Below, one piece after another: positions 13,512 to 24,500 of a stretch of DNA of 64,000 bases. Positions within the stretch are counted from its first letter, which is position 1, and the number at the start of each line of letters is the position of its first letter. This stretch comes from Maratus speciosus. Taxonomy: Eukaryota; Arthropoda; Arachnida; Araneae; Salticidae. The stretch spans positions 14,000,926 through 14,064,925 of the forward strand of contig OZ010787.1 of the NCBI GenBank assembly GCA_963932465.1, given 5' to 3'. Under the pieces are notes generated by a model. It had not been told where the DNA came from. It saw only the letters and a program-made list of their open reading frames with translations, and ran no database searches. Made by a program: the position numbers and the translations under genes.

Positions 13512-13542
13512 TACTTTCTTCTATTGAAGATAGAAGAAAGTA
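13512..13542. repeat. Perfect 13-bp hairpin, loop TGAAG
   Basis: TACTTTCTTCTAT, loop TGAAG, ATAGAAGAAAGTA. It is the putative 3' terminal hairpin of the element starting near 12342. Confidence 0.85.
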
Positions 13543-14101
13543 AAAATAGGCCTGTTTAATTGTTAAACTTAAAAGAGAGAAAGAAAATTAATAAAGTCAT
13601 ACTTTAATAAACAACTTTAGATTTTGTTTCACATTCTGAAAGTAAAGGTACAATTTTCTAAAAGATGTAAACATAAATTCTTAAATTTATTATAGAGAGT
13701 TCAACTACCAATGTAACGAAAGCTGGTAATTCTTTAAATTTTTGAGAATTACCTTTTACTCATAAATAGTGGACTTACTTTCATATTTTGCATTATAAAC
13801 AAAAGTTGTTCGGCATTGTTTGGGTCAAACGATTTCTCTTATCCTTATATATTTGCTTTGCTACGCATTGCCGGATATCCGGCAGAGAAGTCGGATATCC
13901 GGTGATTGTGATTCGGATATCCGACGGTATTTCGGATATTGAAAAATCAGCCGGATGTGCCGGATATCGGATATTTGCCGGATATCCGTTGCATCCCTAA
14001 TTACAATGTCGATAATTATTTTAAGTATAATTCAAGAACTAGTTGACGAAATGAGCTGTAATTTTCTATTATCATAATTGAAGCTTCAAAAAATCGATTT
14101 C

Positions 14102-14138
<37 letters not shown>

Positions 14139-14317
14139 GCATTTCACTTATTTTTTCGAAAATTAATTAAAAAATATTTATTTTTAGAAAAAATTATGGG
14201 TTGTAATCTATGAATCATTTTAATAAAAATAGATTTCTAAAGGCTTCAAACATGTGAATTATAAAATTATAGCTTATGCTGCAAAGTAGTTTTGGAATTA
14301 TGCTTAATAAAAACCCG

Positions 14318-14648
14318 ACCCGTATTGCAATCTGTTTTGCAATAATTAAAAATGAATTTAACATTATGAGTTCCAAATTTTAAATCTTTATAGTTCCTAA
14401 ACTACTTGAAAGAATGACTTCCCATTCATTTGTCAAATATGATGTCAAAATTAGGTGTTTGTATTGAAATTTTCAGAGTTTGGTAGAATTTCAGTATGAA
14501 GACGAGTCCTAAACTTTTTGTTTGTAAATTTAAAATGAAAGAATATATAATTTCCAATCAAATGGCTATTTTAGTTGTTTTCTGAGATAATTTGGTGATT
14601 GAAATGCATGAGGTGTTCATTTTTTTTTCGCCAACTGCACATTAAAAC
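14318..14648. repeat. Right arm of the long inverted repeat
   Basis: Reverse complement of 7928-8257, with matching blocks from GCAAAACAGATTGCAAT at the inner edge to GTGCAGTTGGCG at the outer edge. A 31-base poly-A run (14105-14135) lies in the spacer. Confidence 0.7.
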
Positions 14649-14649
14649 A

Positions 14650-15831
14650 GTAAGATATACATGTTATTTATTTATGCAATCGGTCATCACATGAAATTAG
14701 GTAGCACTCAACTTAAGTTGTATGTAGTTATTTGCCAAAAATAAAATAAAAATAAAAAGAGCGTATTCAGGAAAGAAAAGTCTTGTGAGAAGGATTAGAG
14801 AATACGTGCCCTTTATTGGAGTAACCTACATAGTGCTAATTCATTAGCTGAAGTAGTATCGCACATAATAAATGAACCTGTTACACAAATTTTAATTGAG
14901 ATTATCTTTTTAATAAAATTTTCTAAATAAATACATTAGCTATTTTACATTCTTCATTATAATTAAAAAAAGAAATTTGAATTCAATATTTAAATGCAAA
15001 ATGTTGAAGTCTAAAGTTTTAAATTTTTCTTTCTTTTTACAGTAATCCATCATAACTAATAGCAGTATGTTTTTTTTCACATCTATATTTGCAGAATAAA
15101 TACCCAAAATGGGTATTTACCCTTAAAAATAAAATGCCTTCTTCCCTTAAAAAAATGACCTTGTTTTCTGTGACACTATGCATAAAGAATCAACCGGAAA
15201 AAAAAAAAAAAAATCATCCTCAAATTTACTCATTAGATACTCTAAATCAGACAAAAGCACACACACACAAAATAACTCAAGAATATTTTCGGAAGTTAAA
15301 AAAAGATGATTGGTGACAAGAACATTATTCTGGTGATGGAGCTATGAAGTGGCAACCTCCCCCCCCCCCTTCCCATTTGTACTACAAAGTATATTTGTCA
15401 CTAGCTGTTTACTTTTTCCAGTATAACAAGTTGTTTGTGAAGAAAATTGCTGAATGTTAAAACCATTCTAGTATATGTGTATATATTGATGTTTCAATAC
15501 AGAAGGCATGGTCCAAACTTATTAGTTCAGTAACAAGAATTCTCTTCTCCCACCTATAGCCTCGAACCCAAAGGAAGAATATTGTACAATACACCCCCCC
15601 CCCCCCCTCAACTCTTCGGTAAGCATAGATATAGTACTATATCTAGAGAAATATAGTTATTTCTATAGCTATGTTGGTGAGCGTATAAATGGGTTTCTCG
15701 CCTTATCATTATGCTTATAAGTTCATTACATTCAAATTTGGTTTAAAGTCTTCATTAAAAATACAAAACAAAAGAAATTGCATAGTTTTTTTGTTGTTGT
15801 TTACGAAAGCAAAGATTAATTATGATGAAAG

Positions 15832-15885
<54 letters not shown>

Positions 15886-16480
15886 AGGAACTTGCTCTAT
15901 ACGATTAGGTACAAAATAGCTAGAAAAAATCTATTTTTTAAAAGTATGTAAAAATTTTTAAAAATTGCATGGATCCTTAATAAATAAACTTATATTAGTG
16001 GTCAAGTTTTCTATTTTATTTTTCACGCGTTTTTGATTTTTTAAAATTCTAACACGGCCACGGGGTGCATGGGAAGGGTTATTTACATTTAAAAAAAAAT
16101 TAAATGACGTAATTAAGTAATTATTAGGCGTAGTTGGTACATGCTCATTTTTTATAATTAAACTGTTAAGGGTCATTCAAACAAAAAAGGCAAAATTGGG
16201 AAAAATATTTGTTTTAAATTTTTGAATTTAGATAATTTAATTTTCTGAAAAACAATGCGCATCAGGATTTTATTACTTTTCCGTTTTCTCTTTGTATATT
16301 TGAGATCTTCTATACTGCACACAATGTTTGATAAACGACCGATAAACTAGACAATACCGATAAAAATGGATACGCTATGTCCACGGAGGCGACAAAAATT
16401 AAGTTTTGAAATACTAACTACTTTGGTTTTCAGATTGCTAAAATGGTGAATTTCTTTTTATTAAATGCCATATTCATCCT
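14650..16480. other. AT-rich stretch without genes
   Basis: No supported gene. It holds poly-C runs near 15359-15369 and 15594-15607 and a 41-base poly-A tract at 15843-15883. No flanking duplication identifies the poly-A as a retroposon tail. Confidence 0.55.
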
Positions 16481-16874
16481 CTAATACCCATGGTAGCAAA
16501 TCTGCTACCATATGTTCAGCTTTAATTTTTAGCACGACATTTAATAAATAATGTATATTTTAAGTTATTACAACAATAATTGGCGCTGTATGTAATATTA
16601 GTTATGAATTTTGAAGGCAGATTGAGCACTGAATAAGAAAAAAAATTAGCTTGAAGCAACATGTTTAACTAACAGGACAAAATTGCATTGACAGTGGTAA
16701 GTTTTTGCTCAAGGTTTTAAATATTTTATTGAAATAAAACTTTATATTTTGATATATAGGTATAAAAAGAGTTACTTCTATTCTCTGAACAGAAAAGTTC
16801 AATATAAGTTTGTTTTTTAATGATAAACTGAGTAATTAAAATCAAGGTAGCAGATCTGCTACCACGGGCGTTAG
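16481..16874. repeat. Small element bounded by palindromic ends
   Basis: The left end reads CTAATACCCATGGTAGCA then TCTGCTACC. The right end, in reverse complement, reads CTAACGCCCGTGGTAGCA then TCTGCTACC. Each end is itself a hairpin (GGTAGCA...TGCTACC). Related ends lie at 16881-16907 and 21357-21388. The family is not recognised. Confidence 0.6.
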
Positions 16875-16880
16875 TGCTCA

Positions 16881-16907
16881 TGAGCCCATGGTAGCATTTT
16901 TTCTACC
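16881..16907. repeat. Second copy of the CCATGGTAGC hairpin end
   Basis: GCCCATGGTAGCATTTT followed by CTACCATA, in the same orientation as the end at 16487. No partner end was identified nearby. Confidence 0.55.
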
Positions 16908-17095
16908 ATATTATTTTCAAAGGAAATTTGTACTTCTTAGTGTTAGATTTGTACTTAAGATATTTGTTTTACCTTTAATTCAAAAGCTTATGTTATTAAA
17001 TAAATCCGGAATAAATTTCTTGAAATTTATAATTTCCATATACAATAAAATGGGCTTTTTACATTTTTGAACAAAATATTAAAATTTCTTTTTAA

Positions 17096-18718
17096 GGGGA
17101 CAAGGCACCTTAAAATAATTTTTTTTATTTTTTGTAAATTTCACCTTAAATATTATTCAAGGGTACATTATATGCATTATGCCATGCATTTATCACAAAA
17201 AAATTTAAAAAAAAAATTTATTTTTGAGAAAAAAATGGAATTTTACGCGTCATCTTAGAAATCTTCGAAATGCCCCCTGCGTCTTCCATATCAATGAAAA
17301 TCCCCAATACTTTTTATAAAAGTTTGGTTTATATATATAAACAAAATAGAGCATCGAATTTTATATATTTCAATTTAAAGGTAAAAAAAAAAATTGAAAA
17401 ATTTTGAAATTTTTTCGAAAAAATTTCAAAATTTCAAAGTTTTTCAATTTTTTCTTTATTTTTTGTAAATTTTATCCTAAATATTATTTAAAGGTATATT
17501 ATATGCATTATGGCATGCATTTATCACAAAAAAAATGTAAAAATAATTTTATTTTTGAGAAAAAAAATGGAATTTTACGCATCGTCTTGGAAATCTTCGA
17601 AATGCCCCCTGCGCGTCCCATATCAATGAAAATTCCCAATATTTTTTATAAAAGTTTGATTTATATATATAAATAAAATAGAGCATCGAATTTTATATAT
17701 TTGAATTTAAAGGTAAAAAAAAAATTAAAAATTTTGAAATTTTTTCGAAAAAATTTCAAAAATTTTCATTTTTTTAATTTTTTTGTAAATTTTATCTAAA
17801 ATATTATTCAGGGGTACATTATATGCATTATGGCATGTATTTAGCACAAAAAAAATAAAAAATAAATTTATTTTTGAGAAAAAAATGGAATTTTACGCGT
17901 CGTCTTAGAAATCTTTGAAATGCCCCCTGCGCGTCCCATATCAATGAAAATTCCCAATATTTTTTATAAAAGTTTTATTTATATATATAAATAAAATAGA
18001 GCATCGAATTTTATATATTTGAATTTAAAGGTAAAAAAAAAATTAAAAATTTTGAAATTTTTTCGAAAAAATTTCAAAAATTTTCATTTTTTTATTTTTT
18101 TTGTAAATTTTATCTAAAATATTATTCAGGGGTACATTATATGCATTATGGCATGTATTTAGCACAAAAAAAATAAAAAATAAATTTATTTTTGAGAAAA
18201 AAATGGAATTTTACGCGTCGTCTTAGAAATCTTTGAAATGCCCCCTGCGCATCCCATATCAATGAAAATCCCCAATATTTTTTATAAAAGTCTGTTTTAT
18301 ATAGATAAATAATATAGAGCATCAAGTTTTATATATTTGAATTTTAAAGTTAAAAAAAAATGAAAAATTGAAATTTTTTGAAATTTTTTTGAAAAATTTT
18401 CAAAATTTTTAATTTTTTTTTTTTATTTTTAAATTCAAATATTTAAAATTCGATGCTCTATTTTATTTATATATATAAAACAAACTTTTATAAAAAATAT
18501 TGGGGATTTTCATTGATATGGAGAACGCAGGGGGCATTTCGAAGATTTCTAAGACGACGTGTAAAATTCCATTTTTTTCTCAAAAATAATTTTTTTTTAA
18601 TTTTTTTTTGTGCTAAATACATGCCATAATGCATATAATGTACCCTTGAATAATATTTAGGTGAAATTTACAAAAAATAAAAAAATTATTTTTAAGGATT
18701 TTAAGGTCCCTTGTCCCC
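17096..18718. mobile_element. TTAA-flanked palindromic element with 318-bp tandem units
   Basis: The outer ends GGGGACAAGGCACCTT and (reverse complement) GGGGACAAGGGACCTT are flanked by TTAA (17092-17095 and 18719-18722). The inside has four direct units (ggaattttacgc at 17237, 17569, 17887 and 18205, spacing 316-332) and a final inverted unit (18420-18718), so both outer arms match over about 300 bp. TTAA duplication suggests piggyBac-type mobilisation, although the GGGGAC start is not the usual CCC start. No transposase seen. Confidence 0.75.
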
Positions 18719-18789
18719 TTAATATATAAATAGAGAAAATTATTAAATAAATCCGGAATTAATATTTTGACCTTTATATCTCTAAGTAC

Positions 18790-19681
18790 TGTGACGCCTT
18801 TGTTCTATCGTGAAGCGGGTAGCGTGAGCGGACTTCTGAGGCGATAGCAAAATTAAATTAAAAGAGATAATTTATTATTCCATAAGAAAATAAATGACAC
18901 TTCTTGGTTAATGATGTCAGTAGTTCACAACAATTAAAAATATGTGAATAGGTGGGATTGTTTTACAATTTATGATCGATTGATAGTCAAGTATAAGTCC
19001 AAGTAATCTTATTCAAAGTTCACTGTCTGTCTATAAAGTCTTTACACAGATGCACAGTCTATTTCCTCTCTATGCTTTAGAGAAAATCCGTACAGCTAAT
19101 GAGCTGGCCTAACTCACTTCACTCCAAGTCCCGGAGGAAGATTAGTCTCTTTTCGTATCAAATCCCGAGCGATATCTTAGACAACTTTGAGAGAGAACAT
19201 CTCTCCCAGGTTCAGACACCTGTACCCCTCCCTAAGAGATCTAAATTCTGAATCAACATTTCCTTAATCCAGGATGCTCATCTTCTCTCGACATCGATTA
19301 AGACAACGGTTTCTTCTTAGCCACTTAGAACCTTGGGGCCACGAGGTCACCCTGAAGCTTCGAAATTATAGGTTCTCTATTGAGGGGGAATAAGTTTCGC
19401 TTTCACCTTAGCGCGTGGGAATGTCTTCACTTCTACAAGGTTATTTCACTTTCGGAGGATCATACACAGATTCCTCGACCACTCTGTTATTCATCTGCTT
19501 GTCTCTATAGTATTATCTCAGGTGATGAGTTGAGATCGATCTGTTTCTTTTGATTCCTTCTGCCCAAACACTGGACTTAGCTAAAATCTTGAGCTATTTC
19601 TCTAATATATTATCGTGCCTATGCAAGCTTTTATCTGAATATTTGCGGGTTTTTTCTGGGGAATCAGTTCGATTTGTTACA
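18790..19681. mobile_element. Solo LTR of a retrotransposon
   Basis: It begins TGTGACGCC and ends TTTGTTACA, giving the TG...CA ends and short TGTxAC/GTxACA inverted repeat of LTRs. It is flanked by the 4-bp duplication gtac (18786-18789 and 19682-19685). It is about 892 bp and clearly more GC-rich than its surroundings. No primer-binding site, internal region or second LTR follows, so recombination between two LTRs probably left this copy. A gypsy-type origin is likely but unproved. Confidence 0.72.
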
Positions 19682-19721
19682 GTACAAATATAAGCAAACG
19701 TTTTTTATTGAGCTGTATCAT

Positions 19722-19778
19722 ATTTAGTATGATTGTATCATATTTAGTATGACTGTATCATATTTAGTATGATTGTAT
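19722..19778. repeat. 21-bp tandem repeat, three units
   Basis: Three copies of TGTATCATATTTAGTATGAY in direct series. Confidence 0.9.
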
Positions 19779-20301
19779 TGCGTGGTATATATTGCACCAG
19801 CTGATCCCGCGTAGATCAACTGAGCTGTAGTTTACTATATTTTGAATAAATTGCTGTGTTTATTGTACGTTAAATTTTATTGTTTGTTTTGAAATTTTGG
19901 CAACAACAAATAGTAAATCTTATAGGAAATAGCTGTTATCTTGTTTTGTTTTTTTATTAATTAAAAATGAACTTTAGTTTTTTTAGAATCCGGATTGCTT
20001 TATTTGTCTCCGCAATATTTTAATAAGCCTGTATGTAAAATTTCATGGTTCTAACTACTTAATTGTGTTTCTTTTTAAAAACATAGACAGAGTTACAAAA
20101 TTTTATTTTTATATGTGTTAGATGAACAAACCACTCGTTGCCATCGAAAAAAAAAAACAGTTATTTTTTGTCGCTACATACTACATTAGTGTTCTATATA
20201 TATAATTATACACAAAATCAATAAGTAAAATGAGGTTTTATTATTATTATTGTGTAAAATAGAATAAATGGTGGAAAAAATAAAATTATATGAAAAATTA
20301 A

Positions 20302-20451
20302 GTTAAATGATGCTATAAAAAGTGATAAAATATCTTTATTAAGATTGGCGATCGTTTCATCCCACAAACGGCGACATTTTCAAAATCATTCACGATAGAA
20401 AATATTTTCACTTTGTTTTAAAGATATTTTATCACTTTTTATAGCATTAAC
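20302..20451. mobile_element. TTAA-flanked 150-bp MITE
   Basis: The ends GTTAAATGATGCTATAAA and (reverse complement) GTTAATGCTATAAA continue into a shared AAGTGATAAAATATCTTTA. TTAA lies on both sides (20298-20301, 20452-20455). It is non-coding. Confidence 0.75.
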
Positions 20452-20517
20452 TTAATCTATTTATAAGTGATTATTATACATGTTGTTATATGAAAAAAAA
20501 AAAAAAAAAAGGATATA

Positions 20518-21239
20518 CAGTAAGCTTCCGATTATCCGCCGCTCTATCAACCACCACCCTTCTTTCCTAGTTTTTTAAAATCAGAAACGAACAACGGAAA
20601 TTCAAATGAACAAAAATCCGAGTAAGTGTTTTGAGTGAAATGTTTGTCTCACGTCAGGAACAACAGCTAGAAAAAATTTCTGCGAATGAAATTACAGACT
20701 CGCTTAATCGTGAGCAGAATGATATTGGTTATGAAGCATTAACGAATGACAAAATTATGGAAAATGTTTTTAATCTAGTAAAACCTGAAGTCGGTGAATG
20801 TGATAAATCGTGAAACTATCAACCAGGAATCAGTCATATAGACTATGCTTTCTAAATGCATTAATTGGTTTGCGATGCAGGAGGAAGAAGGTGCAACTAA
20901 AGTACTTTTATGACGTAGAATTCGTAATCTTGCTGCAGTAAAATCCCCAAACAAAACGCAAACAAAAATGTATAATGGATTACTTTGGATGAAAACATTT
21001 ATTACATAAAATTCAGGCATTCAGTAAAATTCTACATTTGCCAGATAAACATATTTCTTATTATCAGTTATGCATTTTATAAACAAAAGTACTCAACGAA
21101 TAGAAAAAAATATTTAAATTCTTCTTTTTTATAAATTAACAGATTGAAATTTAAATTTAGTAATGGTCTTGTACTGTCTTTCGATTATCCGCCACACCGT
21201 CTTCGGTCCCGTGATTGACGGATAATCGGAAGTTTACTG
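20518..21239 (+). mobile_element. Decayed, deleted Tigger-type element
   Basis: Inverted ends CAGTAAGCTTCCGATTATCC and (reverse complement) CAGTAAACTTCCGATTATCC are flanked by TA (20516-20517, 21240-21241). The 722 bp retain only the end of a transposase gene: a frame at 20631-20813 with LTNDKIMENV, which resembles the acidic C-terminal tail of Tigger/Jerky-type transposases, then out-of-frame pieces reading like MQEEGGATKVLL and RRIRNLAAVKS. The DNA-binding and DDE parts are gone. Confidence 0.8.
20631..21020 (+). pseudogene. Tigger-type transposase C-terminal remnant
   Basis: A 60-codon open piece (20631-20813) followed by frame-broken remnants to about 21020. The LTNDxIMENV motif and the later QEEGxATKVLLxRRIRNLAAxK segment occupy the positions of the transposase C-terminal tail. 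Stops and at least one frameshift separate them. The motif comparison is from memory of the family, so the call is moderate. Confidence 0.55.
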
Positions 21240-21356
21240 TATATATATATAAACAAAGAAAGAAATTGTTTTAGGTCATACAACGTGTAAAAATGTAATT
21301 AGTTAAACAAAATAAAATACTTTTGAATTATGGTAAAATCCTTCATATTTCATCCT

Positions 21357-21388
21357 AATCAGCCCATGGTAGCATATATGATACCATA
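21357..21388. repeat. Third copy of the CCATGGTAGC hairpin end
   Basis: CAGCCCATGGTAGCATATAT followed by GATACCATA, the same motif and orientation as 16481 and 16881. Confidence 0.5.
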
Positions 21389-21572
21389 CAGAAATCTAAT
21401 AAAATCGCATTTTTGATATTTTTACTTTATTTGACCCACAATAACATAAATAAGACTAAAAAATAATTTTTTTCTTAGCAATTTCTTGTTGTGGGAATTA
21501 GAGGGTTGAAGCTGTCTAAAATTTGTATTATAATTGAGGACGTGAGTTTCAAAACTCGCCTTATCCAAAAAA

Positions 21573-24500
21573 TCCCTGCCAGCCCGGCCTACAGGCAGAG
21601 GTAGATTTCGAATTTAAGTATACTAATTTCACCAACAAAAACTAAATCGTTATTAGACATAAATCCACTTTAACAGATTTATCTGTCTGCTTTTGACGAG
21701 TTTTTATTTCCTTTTTATAAAATAGCTGGTTTTACCAGAATCATGCTAAGGCGATATTAAAAAAAAGTATTTTTCCATACTCAACAACTCGAAATTTTCT
21801 GGCACATTTTCAGATTCATTTTTAATAAAAAAAAAATATGAAACATGCTGACGTGATTTTTGAAAAGATTTATAAGCGACCTGTGTTTTTATTTTTCTTT
21901 CAATTAATTAAAACTTGATTAATAAACAATTATTTTCTCAGTAGGGCAATATTTTTCGTTTCTAACACAATCGCTTCGGGAAATTCTGTTCAAAATGCCC
22001 ACTTTGACATCATTTTTTGAAATATATTCTGCCTCTATCGAAAAATCGATCATTACTGTACATTATATAGTTTCTGAATAAGAGAATCTAGCAATTGGAT
22101 GCGTTTGAGAGCAAAAATGAATTTAAAAATGAGTAAGAAAATAAACAGTTTGGATTTGAATGCACCCTTAATAAGATGATTTTTTTCTTCAACCGCTATG
22201 TATTTTTAATTTGTTTTTGCTGTAAGAATTGGCCCTGTCAAAAACTTGCCTATATAAATGTTGAAGACAATATTAAGAAGATATATGATAAATTCATGGA
22301 GATTTTATATCTTGTGAATTGACGGAGTTATGAAAATTTTTCTTCTTCAACCCCACCTTTTTTGTTTTCGTTTTTTATTATTTTTTTTTTGCGGTACGAA
22401 TTGGTCCTATCAAAAACTTGTGAATATAAAAGTTGTAGATAATATTAAGGAGATGTATAATAAAATTATTGGATTTGATATCTTGAGAATTGACGAATTA
22501 AGGAATTTTTTTCTCCCCAAAACCCTATTTTTTGCGCCCCTTGAGCCTATTTTAAATTTTATCAAAAATCTGTGATGCATGAATTTTTGGCGCCATTTTT
22601 AGAAGTAATAAAAACTTTAAACTGATTTGATATGTACAAAAATTAAGAAGTTATGGGATTTTTTCGGTTTTCACAAAACCCCTCCCTATTTCCATCCCCT
22701 TTGTCCGCTTTTGCCCATTAACGAACTTGACCGAGGTTTTATGTCCCTTGATTTTATGTATCAGTTTGGAAGAGATTTGTGCAGAATTGTGGAAGTTATC
22801 GTGTCCAGAAGAAAGTGATAGCACAATTGCTTCGGGAAATTCTGTTCAAACTGCCCACTTTGACATCATTTTTTGAAATATATTCCGCCTCTATCTCAAA
22901 AAATCGATCATTGCGGTACATTATATAGTTTCTGAATAAGCGAATCTACCAATTAAATGCGTTTGAGAGCAAAAATGAATTTAAAAATGTGTCATAAAAT
23001 AAGCAGTTTGGTTTTGAGTGTATCCTTAATGCAATGATTTTTCCAACACAATCCGCTTCGGGAAATTCTGTTCAAAATGCCTACTTTGACATCATTTTTT
23101 GAAATATATTCTGCCTCTATCGAAAAATCGATCATTACTGTACATTATATAGTTTCTGAATAAGAGAATCTAGCAATTGGATGCGTTTGAGAGCAAAAAT
23201 GAATTTAAAAATGAGTAAGAAAATAAACAGTTTGGATTTGAATGCACCCTTAATAAGATGATTTTTTTCTTCAACCGCTATGTATTTTTAATTTGTTTTT
23301 GCTGTAAGAATTGGCCCTATCAAAAACTTGTCTATATAAATGTTGAAGACAATATTAAGAAGATATATGATAAATTCATGGAGATTTTATATCTTGTGAA
23401 TTGACGGAGTTATGAAAATTTTTCTTCTTCAACCCCACCTTTTTTGTTTTCGTTTTTAATTTTTTTTTTTTTTTTTTTTTTTCGGTACGAATTGGTCCTA
23501 TCAAAAACTTGTGAATATAAAAGTTGTAGATAATATTAAGGAGATGTATAATAAAATTATTGGATTTGATATCTTGAGAATTGACGAATTAAGGAATTTT
23601 TTTCTCCCCAAAACCCTATTTTTGCGCCCCTTGAGCCTATTTTAAATTTTATCAAAAATCTGTGATGCATGAATTTTTGGCGCCATTTTTAGAAGTAATA
23701 AAAACTTTAAACTGATTTGATATGTACAAAAATTAAGAAGTTATGGGGTTTTTTCGGATTTCACAAAACCCCTCCCTATTTCCATCCCCTTTGTCCGCTT
23801 TTGCCCATTAACGAACTTGACCGAGGTTTTATGTCCCTTGATTTTATGTATCAGTTTGGAAGAGGTTTGTGCAGAATTGTGGAAGTTATCGTGTCCAGAA
23901 GAAAGTGATAGCACAATTGCTTCGGGAAATTCCGTTCAAACTGCCCACTTTGACATCATTTTTTGAAATATATTCCGACTCTATCAAAAAATCGACCATT
24001 GCGGTACATTATATAGTTTCTGAATAAGCGAATCTACCAATTAAATGCGTTTGAGAGCAAAAATGAATTTAAAAATGAGTCAGAAAATAAGCAGTTTGGA
24101 TTTGAGTGCATCCTTAATGCAATGATTTTTCCAATACAATCCGCTTTGGGAAATTCGGTTCAAAATGCCCACCTTAACAGCATTTTTTAAAATATATTCT
24201 GCCTCTATCAAAAAATTGATCATTACTGTACATTATATAGTTTCTGAATAAGGGAATCTAGGAATGGGATGCGTTTGAGAGCAAAAATGAATTGTAGAAT
24301 GAGTCAGAAAATACGCAGTTTGGATTTGAATACACCCTTACTTAGATGATTTTTTTCTTCAACCGCTATGTATTTTTAATTTGTTTTTTCTGTAAGAATT
24401 GGTCCTATCCAAAACTTGTCTATCTAGATGTTGTAGATAATATTAAGAAGATATATGATAAAGTCATGGGAATTTTATATCTTTTGAATTGACGGAGTTA

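Larger units (their letters stand above)
12342..13542 (+). mobile_element. Possible Helentron/HINE-like element, family 3, with 150-bp tandem units
   Basis: Near the left edge lies ACTTTCTTCTAT (12348-12359). At the right edge a perfect 13-bp hairpin (13512-13524 with 13530-13542) ends ATAGAAGAAAGT, the exact complement of that left motif. Between them are about five tandem units of 150 bp (ttcatacactttttgatgg near 12762, 12912, 13070, 13231 and 13382). A (GACA)n tract and TTTTGGGATCT then GACCCC precede the hairpin. The layout mirrors the element at 9659-11456. No CTRR-like 3' end is visible, so the call is tentative. Confidence 0.5.
8258..13999. mobile_element. Large non-autonomous hAT-type element
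   Basis: The left end is TAGGGATGCACCGGATAT and the right end (reverse complement) is TAGGGATGCAACGGATAT. Both are followed by repeated GGATATCCG-type motifs. The element is flanked by a perfect 8-bp direct repeat, attacaat (8250-8257 and 14000-14007). An 8-bp duplication with TAGGG-type ends is the hAT signature. In 5742 bp I see no transposase remnant. The interior instead holds a 35-bp minisatellite, a 320-bp array and a 150-bp array, the last two inside apparent secondary insertions. Confidence 0.88.

Noticed and set aside
15843..15883. Long poly-A tracts (also 7358-7386, 14105-14135, 31756-31793) as retroposon tails
   Set aside because: No upstream element body or flanking target duplication could be seen, so they are treated as simple repeats.
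22627..22818. 63-codon frame starting MICTKIKK, recurring at 23717, 24791, 57771 and 58844
   Set aside because: It recurs because the 1.08-kb units are similar. Amino-acid changes between copies are frequent, one copy (about 56700) is broken, and no promoter or family match is visible.
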